NCBI GenBank assembly: GCA_963205195.1 | Contig: CAUJHR010000022.1 | Location: 1 to 64,000, forward strand | Direction: 5' to 3' | DNA: 64,000 nt | Source: Pseudomonadota bacterium | Lineage (GTDB): Bacteria; Pseudomonadota; Alphaproteobacteria; Rickettsiales; SXRF01 | Part shown: positions 1 through 8,743 of the stretch, piece after piece | How the letters are laid out: every line of letters begins with the position of its first letter | Numbering within the stretch: the stretch's first letter is position 1 | The notes under the pieces: model-generated | What the model was told of the DNA's origin: nothing | What the model saw: only the letters and a program-made list of their open reading frames with translations | Database searches by the model: none | Made by a program: the position numbers and the translations under genes

Positions 1-157
1 GTATAACCATTTGAAAAATAATTCATAATCAGCCTACCTGCCCCTTTGGAAATTTCGCAAGCAGAGACTAGATATTCACTGTAATTAATGCTATTCATAA
101 GGCTATATCTTTACCTAATTCCACAACTTATTCACGCTTTCAATTGGACATTTACTC

Positions 158-3100
158 ATGATTACCCCTTACTTGCAACAACAAGGCGAACAAATTAAAA
201 AAATTCTTGCGGTTTTACCTAAAGACCTTGCGTCTGCTGATTTTACATATTTTATCACACAGTTTTATGCAAAAGTTCCGACCCCGGAATTATTAAAACT
301 AAAACCGGAAACTGCTGTTGCCATTGCGAAAAGCTCTTTTGAGTTTATGGTAAAGCGTTCGCTTAACGAGCCGAAAATAAGGATTTTTACACCAAATAAG
401 AATGAACATGGTTATGAGGTAAAACATCTCGTTATCGAGCTTATAAATAATGATATGCCGTTCCTGGTCGACTCCCTTACAATGGAGCTTACACGCCAAG
501 GCTTTACAATTTATGATACCATACACCCGATATTTAATGTATCGCGTGATAAAAATGGCGCGCTGCTGGCAGTGGGCAATGATGGCAAGGAGCATGAGTC
601 CTTCATCCATTTCGAAGTTTCGGGGCTTCCTGACGGTATAACTGCGGATACGCTCAAAGAAGATTTAGAGCTGGTTTTAAAAAATGTGCGTGCGAGTGTT
701 GAAGATTGGAAAAAAATAACTCAGAAAGCTACACAAGCTGCTGATTCCCTTAAATCATATAAGCAGCAGAACAATGCCGAATCTATCGAAGAGGTTCGTG
801 ATTTCCTATTATGGCTGGTTGATAAGAATTTTATATTCCTTGGTTATGCCGAATACCAGTTCTTTGATGAAAAAGGCCAGGAAACCCTTTCAATAATTTC
901 TGATTCAAAGCTTGGTATTTTACGGGTGGATGATGAAATGGCGGTGCGCGGGTTGGAAGCACTGCCTTCAGAAATACGTCATTTTTTGCTGGTTCCGCAA
1001 TTAGTTGAGATTACTAAATCAAACCGGCGCTCGCCTGTTCACCGCTCTGTTCCCATGGATTATATTGGTATCAAACGTTTTGATAAATCAGGCAAGGTTA
1101 TTGGTGAGATACGCTTCCTTGGGCTATTTACTTCCAATGTTTATTACCAGAGCACTGAATCTATACCGCTGGTTCGCCAGAAGGTTGCAAGGGTTCTGGT
1201 GCGCTCGGATTTTGACCCGGCAAGCCATGATGGAAAATCGCTTAAGACCATACTTGAATTCCTGCCGCGTGATGAAATTTTCCAGATGTCGGATGAAGAT
1301 ATATTTGAAACCAGCATGGGTATATTGGCGCTGGAATCAAAACCTACTGTCAGGATATTTGCACGCAAGGATGTATTTGAGCGTTTTATCAGCTTCATGA
1401 TATTTGTGCCAAGGGAACGTTTTTCGACTGAATTACGCCGCCAGATACAGGAAATTATTGAGCGTAGCTATAATGGTGTTTCATCGTCCTTCTCCACCCA
1501 GATCAATGAAGCGCCGCTTGCTCGCCTTAATGTGATTATACGTACAACTCCTAATGAGATACCGCAGGTTTCATTGCAGGCGGTTGAAGAAGAAATTGCC
1601 AAATGTGCTTACCGCTGGGCGGACCTTCTTATGGATTCGCTTGCAGAAAAACTTGGCGAGAAAAAAGCTGAAAATTTCATTCATAATTATGGTGCGGCTT
1701 TTCCACAAGGCTATATCAACCGTTATGATTCAGATACTGCAGTAATAGATATAGGTAAAATAGAGGAGGCATTGCATGATGGCGGGCTATCACTGGAATT
1801 ATTCCATAATCAAAATGAAGATGCACAGATTTTTCATTTAAAAATCTATAACCCGAATGAGGAGATAGCGCTTTCTGACATTCTCCCGATATTAGAAAAT
1901 GCCGGTTTCCGGGTTATTGAGGAGCACCCGTTCCTTATAAAACCCCAAAAAGGAGTTTCGGTGTGGGTGCGTGATTTCCGCCTCCAGCATGTAAGTGAAG
2001 CACCGATAGCTTTTGAGCATATAAAGCCGCTTCTGGAAAACGCCCTGCTTAAAGTATGGCGGCTGGAAATGGAAAATGACCGATTTAATGCCCTTATACT
2101 GAAAGCCGGGTTGAACTGGCGGCAGGTTATGGTTCTTCGTGCCTATGCCAAATATTTAAAGCAGATTGGCTTTGTTCATGGTCAGAATGCAATTTGCCAG
2201 GCCTTTGCTGTTTATCCGCAAATTGTAAAAAATATAGTGAAGTTTTTTGAGGCGCGTTTTGATCCAGAGCAGAAAAAAGAAACCAGGGATAGTGATTTTC
2301 CATTCGAGCAGCAGATGGCAGAAGTCACAAGCGCAGCGCATGATAAGATACTACGCCGCTATATTGAGCTTATAAATGCTACATTACGTACTAATTATTT
2401 CCAAGCCAATAAGGACGGTTCTCATAAACCGGTATTATCGCTTAAATTTGATTCAGCAAGAGTTCCTGACCTTGTAAAGCCGGTACCATTTGCTGAAATT
2501 TTTGTTTATTCGGTGCGCGTGGAAGGTATACATCTGCGCGGTGGCAAGGTTGCGCGTGGCGGGCTTCGCTGGTCTGACCGTCCTGATGATTTCCGCACTG
2601 AGGTTCTAGGGCTTATGAAAGCCCAGATGGTTAAAAATTCAGTAATTGTCCCGGTTGGCTCGAAGGGCGGCTTTGTACTTAAACAAGCTCCAGCCGCGCG
2701 GGAAAAATTACAAGAAGAAGGTATCGCATGCTATAAGCTTTACCTAAGCGGGCTTTTAGATATTACCGATAATATTATTGCCGGGAAAATCGTAGCGCCC
2801 GCACAGACAATGCGCCACGATGGTGATGACCCTTACCTGGTGGTTGCGGCAGATAAAGGCACTGCAAGCTTTTCTGACATTGCCAATTCAGTATCCGCCG
2901 CCTATGGGTTCTGGTTAGGGGATGCTTTCGCTTCAGGCGGCTCAGTGGGCTATGATCATAAGAAAATGGCAATCACAGCAAAAGGTGCTTTTATTTCCGT
3001 ACACCGCCATTTCGCCGAGATGGGAATTGATATAGATAAAATACCATTCACCGCTGTGGGCATCGGAGATATGGCGGGTGACGTGTTTGGTAATGGCATG

Positions 3101-4816
3101 TTGCTTTCTGAAAATATCCGCCTCGTTGCTGCATTTAACCACCTGCATATTTTTATCGATCCGGCACCCGATGAAAAAACCAGTTTTGCAGAGCGCAAAA
3201 GGCTATTTAACCTTCCGCGTTCCAACTGGACGGATTATGACAAAAAACTTATTTCCAAGGGTGGCGGGGTTTATGAGCGCAGCGCCAAATCCATAGCTTT
3301 AAGTGCGGAGGCGCAAACCGCGCTTGGGATTGCCAAGGCAAGTGTTACTCCTGACGAGCTTATACATGCTATATTGCTGGCTCCGGTTGACCTGTTATGG
3401 AATGGCGGCATTGGTACCTATGTAAAGGCTGAGGATGAAACCGATGAGCAGGTAGGAGACCGCGCCAACAACGCAGTGCGTGTTAATGGGCGTGAACTTC
3501 GCTGCAAAATAATTGGTGAAGGAGGTAATCTGGGCTTTACCCAAAAAGGGCGTATTGAATATGCGCGTGCGGGAGGGCGGATAAATACCGATGCCATAGA
3601 TAACTCAGCAGGTGTTGATTGTTCTGACCATGAGGTGAATATAAAGATCGCGTTTAGTTCAGAGCTTGCCAGTAATAAGCTTACATTGGAAAAACGCGAT
3701 GCTTTGCTTGCTTCAATGACCGATGAGGTAGCGGGGCTGGTATTGCGCGATAATATATTGCAGACCCAGGCACTTACAATTGAACAATCGCAGGGCGTAA
3801 AGTTGCTTGATACGCATATGCGCCTTATCCACCAACTGGAAAAATTGGGCCTGCTTGACCGCGTAATCGAATTCCTGCCCAGTGATAAACAGCTTGGTGA
3901 ACTTAAAATAGCCGGTAAAGGCCTTACCCGGCCTGAGCTTGCTGTTTTGCTATCATACAGCAAAATGGCGCGCTATAAGAGCCTTCTGGAATCAGACCTG
4001 CCTGATGATGAATATTTTATCCATGACCTTAAAAATTATTTCCCGGGGGCAATGCGCGAAGAATTCCTGCAGGCAATTATCAGCCATCCTTTGAAGCGTG
4101 AAATAATAGCAACCGTTGTGACCAACGATATTGTAAACCATGCCGGAACCGGGTTTACTTTCAATATGGCGGTAGACATGAGCGTTTCAATGCGCGATGT
4201 GACGGCAGCCTATGTTATAGTACGTGAACTCTTTAACCTGCCAAAGATATGGCAGGAAATTGAAGCAAAAATGCTGGCTGGCAAACAACCTGAACTTATA
4301 GCCAGTGTGCAGAAATTCCTTGAACGCTCTATTTTCTGGCTGCTGCGTAATAAGCCGCTACCGCTAAATATCTCAGGCATAATAAAAGACATGGCACCGG
4401 AAATAAGCAAATTAGGAGCTGGTAAAGATATAAATCTTGAAGATATGTTCTCGGTATTTGATATTATCAAGCTTGCGCGTGAAACCAAAAAACCATTGGA
4501 AAATACCGGCAAGGTATATGAAGAAATAGGCAAGAGGCTGAAATTCGACATTTTGCTTGCAGGAACACGTAATTTAGATACGGACTCGCATTTTGACAGG
4601 CTTGCAGCACAGGCTATGCTTGGTGACCTGTATGATGAGCAACGCCGTATTGCTGGTCTGGTTATACAAAGCGGGAAACAACTGGAAGAATGGAAGAAAG
4701 AGCGTCAGGAAATTTCTGACCGTTTCGATAATTTCATAGCTGAAAGCAGGGCAGCAGAAAGCTTAACCCTGCCCAAGCTTATGGTAGCGCTAAGGTATCT
4801 AAGATCGTTTGTTTGA
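158..4816 (+). CDS. gdh: NAD-specific glutamate dehydrogenase, large (180-kDa class)
   Basis: Oxidative deamination of glutamate to 2-oxoglutarate with NAD+, feeding amino-acid carbon to the TCA cycle; cytosolic. The 1552-residue length fits the large bacterial class (about 1600 residues). N-terminal ACT-like regulatory segments fill roughly the first 700 residues. The catalytic core follows, with the signature GGLRWSDRPDDFRTE and the lysine-rich VPVGSKGGFVLK at about residues 795-840, then a Rossmann NAD domain and a long helical C-terminus. The ATG at 158 is used; no strong ribosome site precedes it. It stands alone: the 157 bases upstream hold no gene and the next gene begins 27 bases downstream. 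Family assignment is firm. Confidence 0.96.
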   Translation: MITPYLQQQGEQIKKILAVLPKDLASADFTYFITQFYAKVPTPELLKLKPETAVAIAKSSFEFMVKRSLNEPKIRIFTPNKNEHGYEVKHLVIELINNDMPFLVDSLTMELTRQGFTIYDTIHPIFNVSRDKNGALLAVGNDGKEHESFIHFEVSGLPDGITADTLKEDLELVLKNVRASVEDWKKITQKATQAADSLKSYKQQNNAESIEEVRDFLLWLVDKNFIFLGYAEYQFFDEKGQETLSIISDSKLGILRVDDEMAVRGLEALPSEIRHFLLVPQLVEITKSNRRSPVHRSVPMDYIGIKRFDKSGKVIGEIRFLGLFTSNVYYQSTESIPLVRQKVARVLVRSDFDPASHDGKSLKTILEFLPRDEIFQMSDEDIFETSMGILALESKPTVRIFARKDVFERFISFMIFVPRERFSTELRRQIQEIIERSYNGVSSSFSTQINEAPLARLNVIIRTTPNEIPQVSLQAVEEEIAKCAYRWADLLMDSLAEKLGEKKAENFIHNYGAAFPQGYINRYDSDTAVIDIGKIEEALHDGGLSLELFHNQNEDAQIFHLKIYNPNEEIALSDILPILENAGFRVIEEHPFLIKPQKGVSVWVRDFRLQHVSEAPIAFEHIKPLLENALLKVWRLEMENDRFNALILKAGLNWRQVMVLRAYAKYLKQIGFVHGQNAICQAFAVYPQIVKNIVKFFEARFDPEQKKETRDSDFPFEQQMAEVTSAAHDKILRRYIELINATLRTNYFQANKDGSHKPVLSLKFDSARVPDLVKPVPFAEIFVYSVRVEGIHLRGGKVARGGLRWSDRPDDFRTEVLGLMKAQMVKNSVIVPVGSKGGFVLKQAPAAREKLQEEGIACYKLYLSGLLDITDNIIAGKIVAPAQTMRHDGDDPYLVVAADKGTASFSDIANSVSAAYGFWLGDAFASGGSVGYDHKKMAITAKGAFISVHRHFAEMGIDIDKIPFTAVGIGDMAGDVFGNGMLLSENIRLVAAFNHLHIFIDPAPDEKTSFAERKRLFNLPRSNWTDYDKKLISKGGGVYERSAKSIALSAEAQTALGIAKASVTPDELIHAILLAPVDLLWNGGIGTYVKAEDETDEQVGDRANNAVRVNGRELRCKIIGEGGNLGFTQKGRIEYARAGGRINTDAIDNSAGVDCSDHEVNIKIAFSSELASNKLTLEKRDALLASMTDEVAGLVLRDNILQTQALTIEQSQGVKLLDTHMRLIHQLEKLGLLDRVIEFLPSDKQLGELKIAGKGLTRPELAVLLSYSKMARYKSLLESDLPDDEYFIHDLKNYFPGAMREEFLQAIISHPLKREIIATVVTNDIVNHAGTGFTFNMAVDMSVSMRDVTAAYVIVRELFNLPKIWQEIEAKMLAGKQPELIASVQKFLERSIFWLLRNKPLPLNISGIIKDMAPEISKLGAGKDINLEDMFSVFDIIKLARETKKPLENTGKVYEEIGKRLKFDILLAGTRNLDTDSHFDRLAAQAMLGDLYDEQRRIAGLVIQSGKQLEEWKKERQEISDRFDNFIAESRAAESLTLPKLMVALRYLRSFV

Positions 4817-4843
4817 CATAATTCTTAATTTAATAATTTTAAT

Positions 4844-6262
4844 ATGATTACTATTGATACATTAAATAACTGGTTAAATACCACATCGGAAAATGAGCAT
4901 CTTGAATTTAAAGAAGCAAAAACTCAGTTTGACACTAATAAACTTTTTCAATATTGCGCTGCTCTTGCTAATGAAGGAGGTGGATGCCTAGTTCTAGGAG
5001 TGACTAATAATACGCCCCGTAAAATTATAGGAACTGCTGCGTTTTTGACTCAAGAGAAAATTAATGATATAAAACGTCGCATAGTAGAAAAATTGCATAT
5101 TCGTGTAGATGTAAGCGAAATAAATACCTCTTTGGGTAGAGTATTGATATTTGAAGCCCCAGCTCGATGCCAAGGACAGGCAGTTTCTGTTGATGGTGCT
5201 TATTTCATGCGGTCTGGGGAAAGCCTAATAGCAATGACACCGGATGTATTAAGACGTATTTTTACTGAAGGACAGCCTAATTGGTTTTCACTGCCGGTTA
5301 AAGAAAATGCTAGCGCTGATGAAATTATTTCCTTGCTGGATACTCAAACATATTTTGATTTATTAAAATTACCATATCCTACTAATCGTGATGCTGTATT
5401 AGAGAAATTAGAGAGTGAGGGTTTAATAATTAAATCTAGTCAAGGATGGGCAATTTTAAATATAGCAGGTATCCTTTTAGCCAAAAAGTTAGATTCTTTC
5501 TCGCCAATATTAGCGCGTAAAGCCCCACGCTTTATAATATATGATGGGGCTGATAAAGCCAAAACACGAGCAGATACTATTGGTAATCGTGGTTATGCCG
5601 TTGGGTTTGAAAATTTAGTAGAATTTGTCCACTCTGCAGCACCAAGAAACCATGTTGTAGAGCAAACTGTACGCGAAGAAATAAAGATGTTTCCTAAGCA
5701 AGCTTTGCGAGAACTTATTGCAAACGCTTTAGTGCATCAAGATTTTATGGCCTCTGGCACTTCGGTAATGATTGAGATGTATGATGATCGTATAGAAATT
5801 TCTAATCCTGGAATACCACCCATTAAAGTAGAAAGATTTATTGATGAATATAGTTCACGGAATGAAAGGTTAGCTGATTTAATGAGACGACTTGGCATTT
5901 GCGAAGAAAAAGGTAGTGGAATTGATAAAGTAATTAAAGCTGCAGAGGAATATCAATTACCTGCACCAGATTTTAGGGTTGGAGATTTGAGAACTACGGC
6001 TATTATGTTTTCTCATCAAAATTTTTCTGATATGAGTAAAAAAGATCGTATTCGCGCTTGTTATCAACATTGCTGTTTACTCAGGGTGAGTAATAAGAGC
6101 ATGTCTAATCAATCCCTAAGAGAACGTTTTGGCTTACCTGAATCTATGTCATCAGCAATTTCTCAAATTATTAGTTCTACTAAAGAAGCAGGAATGATAA
6201 AATCTGATGATTCTGAAACAATGTCAACGAGATATGCTCGTTATTTGCCATCTTGGGCTTAG
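4844..6262 (+). CDS. AlbA_2 (Schlafen-type) ATP-binding putative transcriptional regulator
   Basis: 472 residues. The N-terminus (about 12-125, with ENEHLEFKEAK and ALANEGGGCLVLGV) is an AlbA_2/Schlafen-like putative nucleic-acid-binding domain. The centre (about 285-370, with LRELIANALVHQDF and IEISNPGIPP) is the HATPase_c_4-type domain found in proteins often mislabelled RecG-like helicases; no helicase motif is present. The C-terminal 70 residues look like a winged helix. Such proteins are common accessory genes with suspected regulatory or defence roles, but no function is established here. It is visibly more AT-rich than the flanking gdh and purH genes, and its stop codon abuts a 16-bp repeat that recurs 66 bp downstream, so recent acquisition is plausible. 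Confidence 0.85.
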   Translation: MITIDTLNNWLNTTSENEHLEFKEAKTQFDTNKLFQYCAALANEGGGCLVLGVTNNTPRKIIGTAAFLTQEKINDIKRRIVEKLHIRVDVSEINTSLGRVLIFEAPARCQGQAVSVDGAYFMRSGESLIAMTPDVLRRIFTEGQPNWFSLPVKENASADEIISLLDTQTYFDLLKLPYPTNRDAVLEKLESEGLIIKSSQGWAILNIAGILLAKKLDSFSPILARKAPRFIIYDGADKAKTRADTIGNRGYAVGFENLVEFVHSAAPRNHVVEQTVREEIKMFPKQALRELIANALVHQDFMASGTSVMIEMYDDRIEISNPGIPPIKVERFIDEYSSRNERLADLMRRLGICEEKGSGIDKVIKAAEEYQLPAPDFRVGDLRTTAIMFSHQNFSDMSKKDRIRACYQHCCLLRVSNKSMSNQSLRERFGLPESMSSAISQIISSTKEAGMIKSDDSETMSTRYARYLPSWA

Positions 6263-6342
6263 TGCTTTAAAGCAAATCTATAAAATTATAGATATTCTTA
6301 TAAAATCTATATATATCATAGATATAAGTGCTTTAAAGCAAA
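6261..6342. repeat. Pair of 16-bp direct repeats flanking two AT-rich hairpins
   Basis: AGTGCTTTAAAGCAAA occurs at 6261-6276 and again at 6327-6342. Each copy contains the 12-bp perfect palindrome TGCTTTAAAGCA. Between them lie two short inverted repeats, ATCTAT/ATAGAT at 6276-6293 and ATCTAT/ATAGAT at 6305-6323. The left copy overlaps the stop codon of the AlbA_2 gene. The arrangement could be a dimeric operator, a convergent-gene terminator region or an insertion scar; the sequence does not decide. Confidence 0.7.
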
Positions 6343-6360
6343 ACAACAAAGTGTTGTATA
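6342..6360 (-). terminator. Possible weak terminator after purH
   Basis: On the minus strand, just past the purH stop, ACAACACTTTGTTGT forms a short 5-6 bp hairpin followed by TTTT. The stem is AT-rich and short, so this is a weak call. Confidence 0.35.
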
Positions 6361-6368
6361 ATTAATAT

Positions 6369-7910
6369 TTAATGCCTGAAATGGCGGATGGCGGTAAACA
6401 GCATTGCTATATTGTGCTTATCGGCTGCTTCGATAACTTCTGCATCGCGCATTGAGCCGCCGGGCTGGATTATAGCTTTAATTCCCGCCTGTGCCGCCAT
6501 TTCCACATTATCGGCAAAAGGGAAGAAAGCATCAGATGCCAACACGCACCCTGCGGTTTCCAATCCTGCTTCCTTGGCTTTCCAGCAGGCTATACGGGTG
6601 GAATCTATACGGCTCATCTGCCCAGCGCCAATTCCTATGGTAGCGCCATTTTTTGCAAGCACAATTGTGTTGGATTTTACGTGCTTGGCAATAGTGAAGG
6701 CGAAAACCAGGTCATCAAGATGAGCTTTGTCGGCTTTGATTTTAGTTACGGGTTTAATCTCATCTTTTAATATTATGGTGTCGTCTTCTTGATACAAAAA
6801 TCCACCTGAGATTGTTTTTACCGTCATTTTTACTTCCGGTTTGACCATATCTCCTGAAAGTAGGAGCTTAAGTTTTTTACGGCTGGTAAGTTTTTCCAAG
6901 GCCTGCTTATCAGCATCCGGCGCTATCATGACCTCTAAAAATAATTTACCCAGTGCTTCGCAGAATTCTTCTGTAATTGGGCGGTTGGTTGCGATAATCC
7001 CGCCATAAGCGGAAACCGGGTCACAGGCTAGCGCCTTGGTGAAAGCTTCAACTATATTTTTTCCTACAGCAACGCCGCAAGGGTTTGCATGTTTTACAAT
7101 AACAACAGCAGGCTGATCAAATTCGCGGACAAGCTCAAAGGCAGCGCTTGCATCATTTAAATTATTATAGCTGAGTTCGCTTCCTTGCACCTGCTTTGCA
7201 GCTGCTAGTGTGCCCTTTATGTTGCCGCTGGTATAAAAAGCTGCGCTCTGGTGCGGGTTTTCGCCATAATGCAGGGACTGTTTCAGGCTTCCTGCAATAG
7301 CAAGATTCTGCGGGAATGGGTTTTCATTCTGTCCATTGAACCATGCACTGATAGCTGCGTCATAAGAGGCAGTTTTACTGTATGCTTTTGCAGCCAGCAG
7401 CTTACGGGTTTTGAGGGTGGTTGCCCCTTTGTTGTCTTTCATTTCCTGCATTACAGTTTCATAATCGTCAGGATTGGTTATTATTGTTACAAATTCATGG
7501 TTCTTTGCTGCACTACGCACCATGCTTGGGCCGCCAATATCAATATTTTCAATACATGTCGCAAAATCAGCGCCTTTTTTTACAGTTTCTTCGAACGGGT
7601 AAAGATTGATCGTAACCAGATCAATCGTGGCAATATCGTGCTCGCCCAAAGCTTTTTTATGGGAGTCATTATTGCGTACTGCCAATATACCGCCATGTAT
7701 TTTCGGGTGCAGTGTTTTAACGCGCCCATCCATTATTTCAGGGAATCCTGTATGATCGGAAACCTCGGTAACTTTAATTCCTGCGTCACGCAATGCCTTA
7801 GCGGTGCCGCCGGTTGAGAGTATTAAAACCCCCTGTGAATCCAGGAATTTAGCAAAATCAAGTAGCCCGGTTTTATCAGAAACTGAAATAAGTGCGCGTT
7901 TTATGGTCAT
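6369..7910 (-). CDS. purH: Bifunctional AICAR formyltransferase / IMP cyclohydrolase
   Basis: Catalyses the last two steps of de novo purine synthesis: formylation of AICAR with 10-formyl-THF, then cyclisation to IMP. At 513 residues it has the normal family length. The N-terminal MGS-like cyclohydrolase domain (about 1-145) starts with ALISVSDKTGL and contains STGGTAKAL and GRVKTLHPKIHGG. The C-terminal transformylase domain carries KHANPCG, the family's catalytic Lys-His segment. It is monocistronic on the minus strand, convergent with the AlbA_2 gene, and separated by about 95 bp from the next gene upstream. Confidence 0.97.
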   Translation of the reverse strand: MTIKRALISVSDKTGLLDFAKFLDSQGVLILSTGGTAKALRDAGIKVTEVSDHTGFPEIMDGRVKTLHPKIHGGILAVRNNDSHKKALGEHDIATIDLVTINLYPFEETVKKGADFATCIENIDIGGPSMVRSAAKNHEFVTIITNPDDYETVMQEMKDNKGATTLKTRKLLAAKAYSKTASYDAAISAWFNGQNENPFPQNLAIAGSLKQSLHYGENPHQSAAFYTSGNIKGTLAAAKQVQGSELSYNNLNDASAAFELVREFDQPAVVIVKHANPCGVAVGKNIVEAFTKALACDPVSAYGGIIATNRPITEEFCEALGKLFLEVMIAPDADKQALEKLTSRKKLKLLLSGDMVKPEVKMTVKTISGGFLYQEDDTIILKDEIKPVTKIKADKAHLDDLVFAFTIAKHVKSNTIVLAKNGATIGIGAGQMSRIDSTRIACWKAKEAGLETAGCVLASDAFFPFADNVEMAAQAGIKAIIQPGGSMRDAEVIEAADKHNIAMLFTAIRHFRH

Positions 7911-8004
7911 TTTTTAATCTTTTAATAGCTTAAGGATAATAATAAAAAGACGCTATAGCATGTTTATAATAATTTATAAGCAAAAATTGGGATAATTACT
8001 TATT

Positions 8005-8742
8005 TTATCCCTTATTCCTTCCTGTAAAATCATCAAAAATAGGTATTGATGCCAGAATAGCCAATATAAATGCCAATGGTAAAGTAGTTATGAAGCCAAA
8101 ATTCTTGAAGGAAAAAGCCCCAAAAATACCTCCTATCAAGAAAGAAAATAATAGCATCAAATGCAAGGCCAGTCGCTCTGCCTGGAATATATTAATATTG
8201 CTTTTTGCGAAACATGAGTAAAGATAACGCCCTATTTCTATTCCTATATCGGTTGAAATGCCTGTAACATGGGTTGTCCTTATTCGTGCGCCAGAAATTT
8301 TTGTTATTATGGCATTTTGTAAACCCATAATGAAGCATAACAGTGATATGGTAAGGTTAATTGATAAGGTCAGCGAAGTATAATTCGCCATGCTCAAGCC
8401 AAAAACCAGCAATAAAAATGATTCCAGCATTAAAGCTAAGGCAAATTCACTGGTTGGTTCCTTCGCCCTTGCAATATTTATGATTATACTTGAGGTGATT
8501 GCCCCGGCAATAAATGCAAATAAAAACAATAGCGACGATAATGCCAATTCAAAATTATTTAAGGCGATGAAATCAGCTATCGAAGAAACTATACCGGTCA
8601 TATGTGAAGTATAATAGCCAACTGCCAGAAACCCGCCCGCATTGATAGAACCGGCAATAAATGCAAGTATAACACCCAATTGGGCATCAGTTTTCTGGTT
8701 ACGGTCTTTTCCGGTAAGGTTCCGTATAAAATTTTTTACCAT
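8005..8742 (-). CDS. YoaK/DUF1275 family membrane protein
   Basis: About 245 residues with roughly six hydrophobic segments. The N-terminal AFIAGSINAGGFLAVGYYTSHMTG matches the DUF1275 (YoaK) pattern of a GxxNA-type helix followed by a THMTG-like motif. The substrate and role of this family are not established. I place the start at the ATG at 8742, two bases after the stop of the upstream gene and preceded by AGGG; a longer reading frame from 8772 would overlap that gene by 29 bases and lacks a better ribosome site. It is probably co-transcribed with the polysaccharide gene before it. Confidence 0.8.
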   Translation of the reverse strand: MVKNFIRNLTGKDRNQKTDAQLGVILAFIAGSINAGGFLAVGYYTSHMTGIVSSIADFIALNNFELALSSLLFLFAFIAGAITSSIIINIARAKEPTSEFALALMLESFLLLVFGLSMANYTSLTLSINLTISLLCFIMGLQNAIITKISGARIRTTHVTGISTDIGIEIGRYLYSCFAKSNINIFQAERLALHLMLLFSFLIGGIFGAFSFKNFGFITTLPLAFILAILASIPIFDDFTGRNKG

Positions 8743-8743
8743 A

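Noticed and set aside
3418..3963. 181-codon open frame opposite NAD-GDH
   Set aside because: Lies wholly within the conserved catalytic half of gdh; Ser/Pro-rich composition typical of an antisense frame.
7251..7817. 188-codon frame opposite purH
   Set aside because: Fully overlaps conserved purH sequence and shows no motif.
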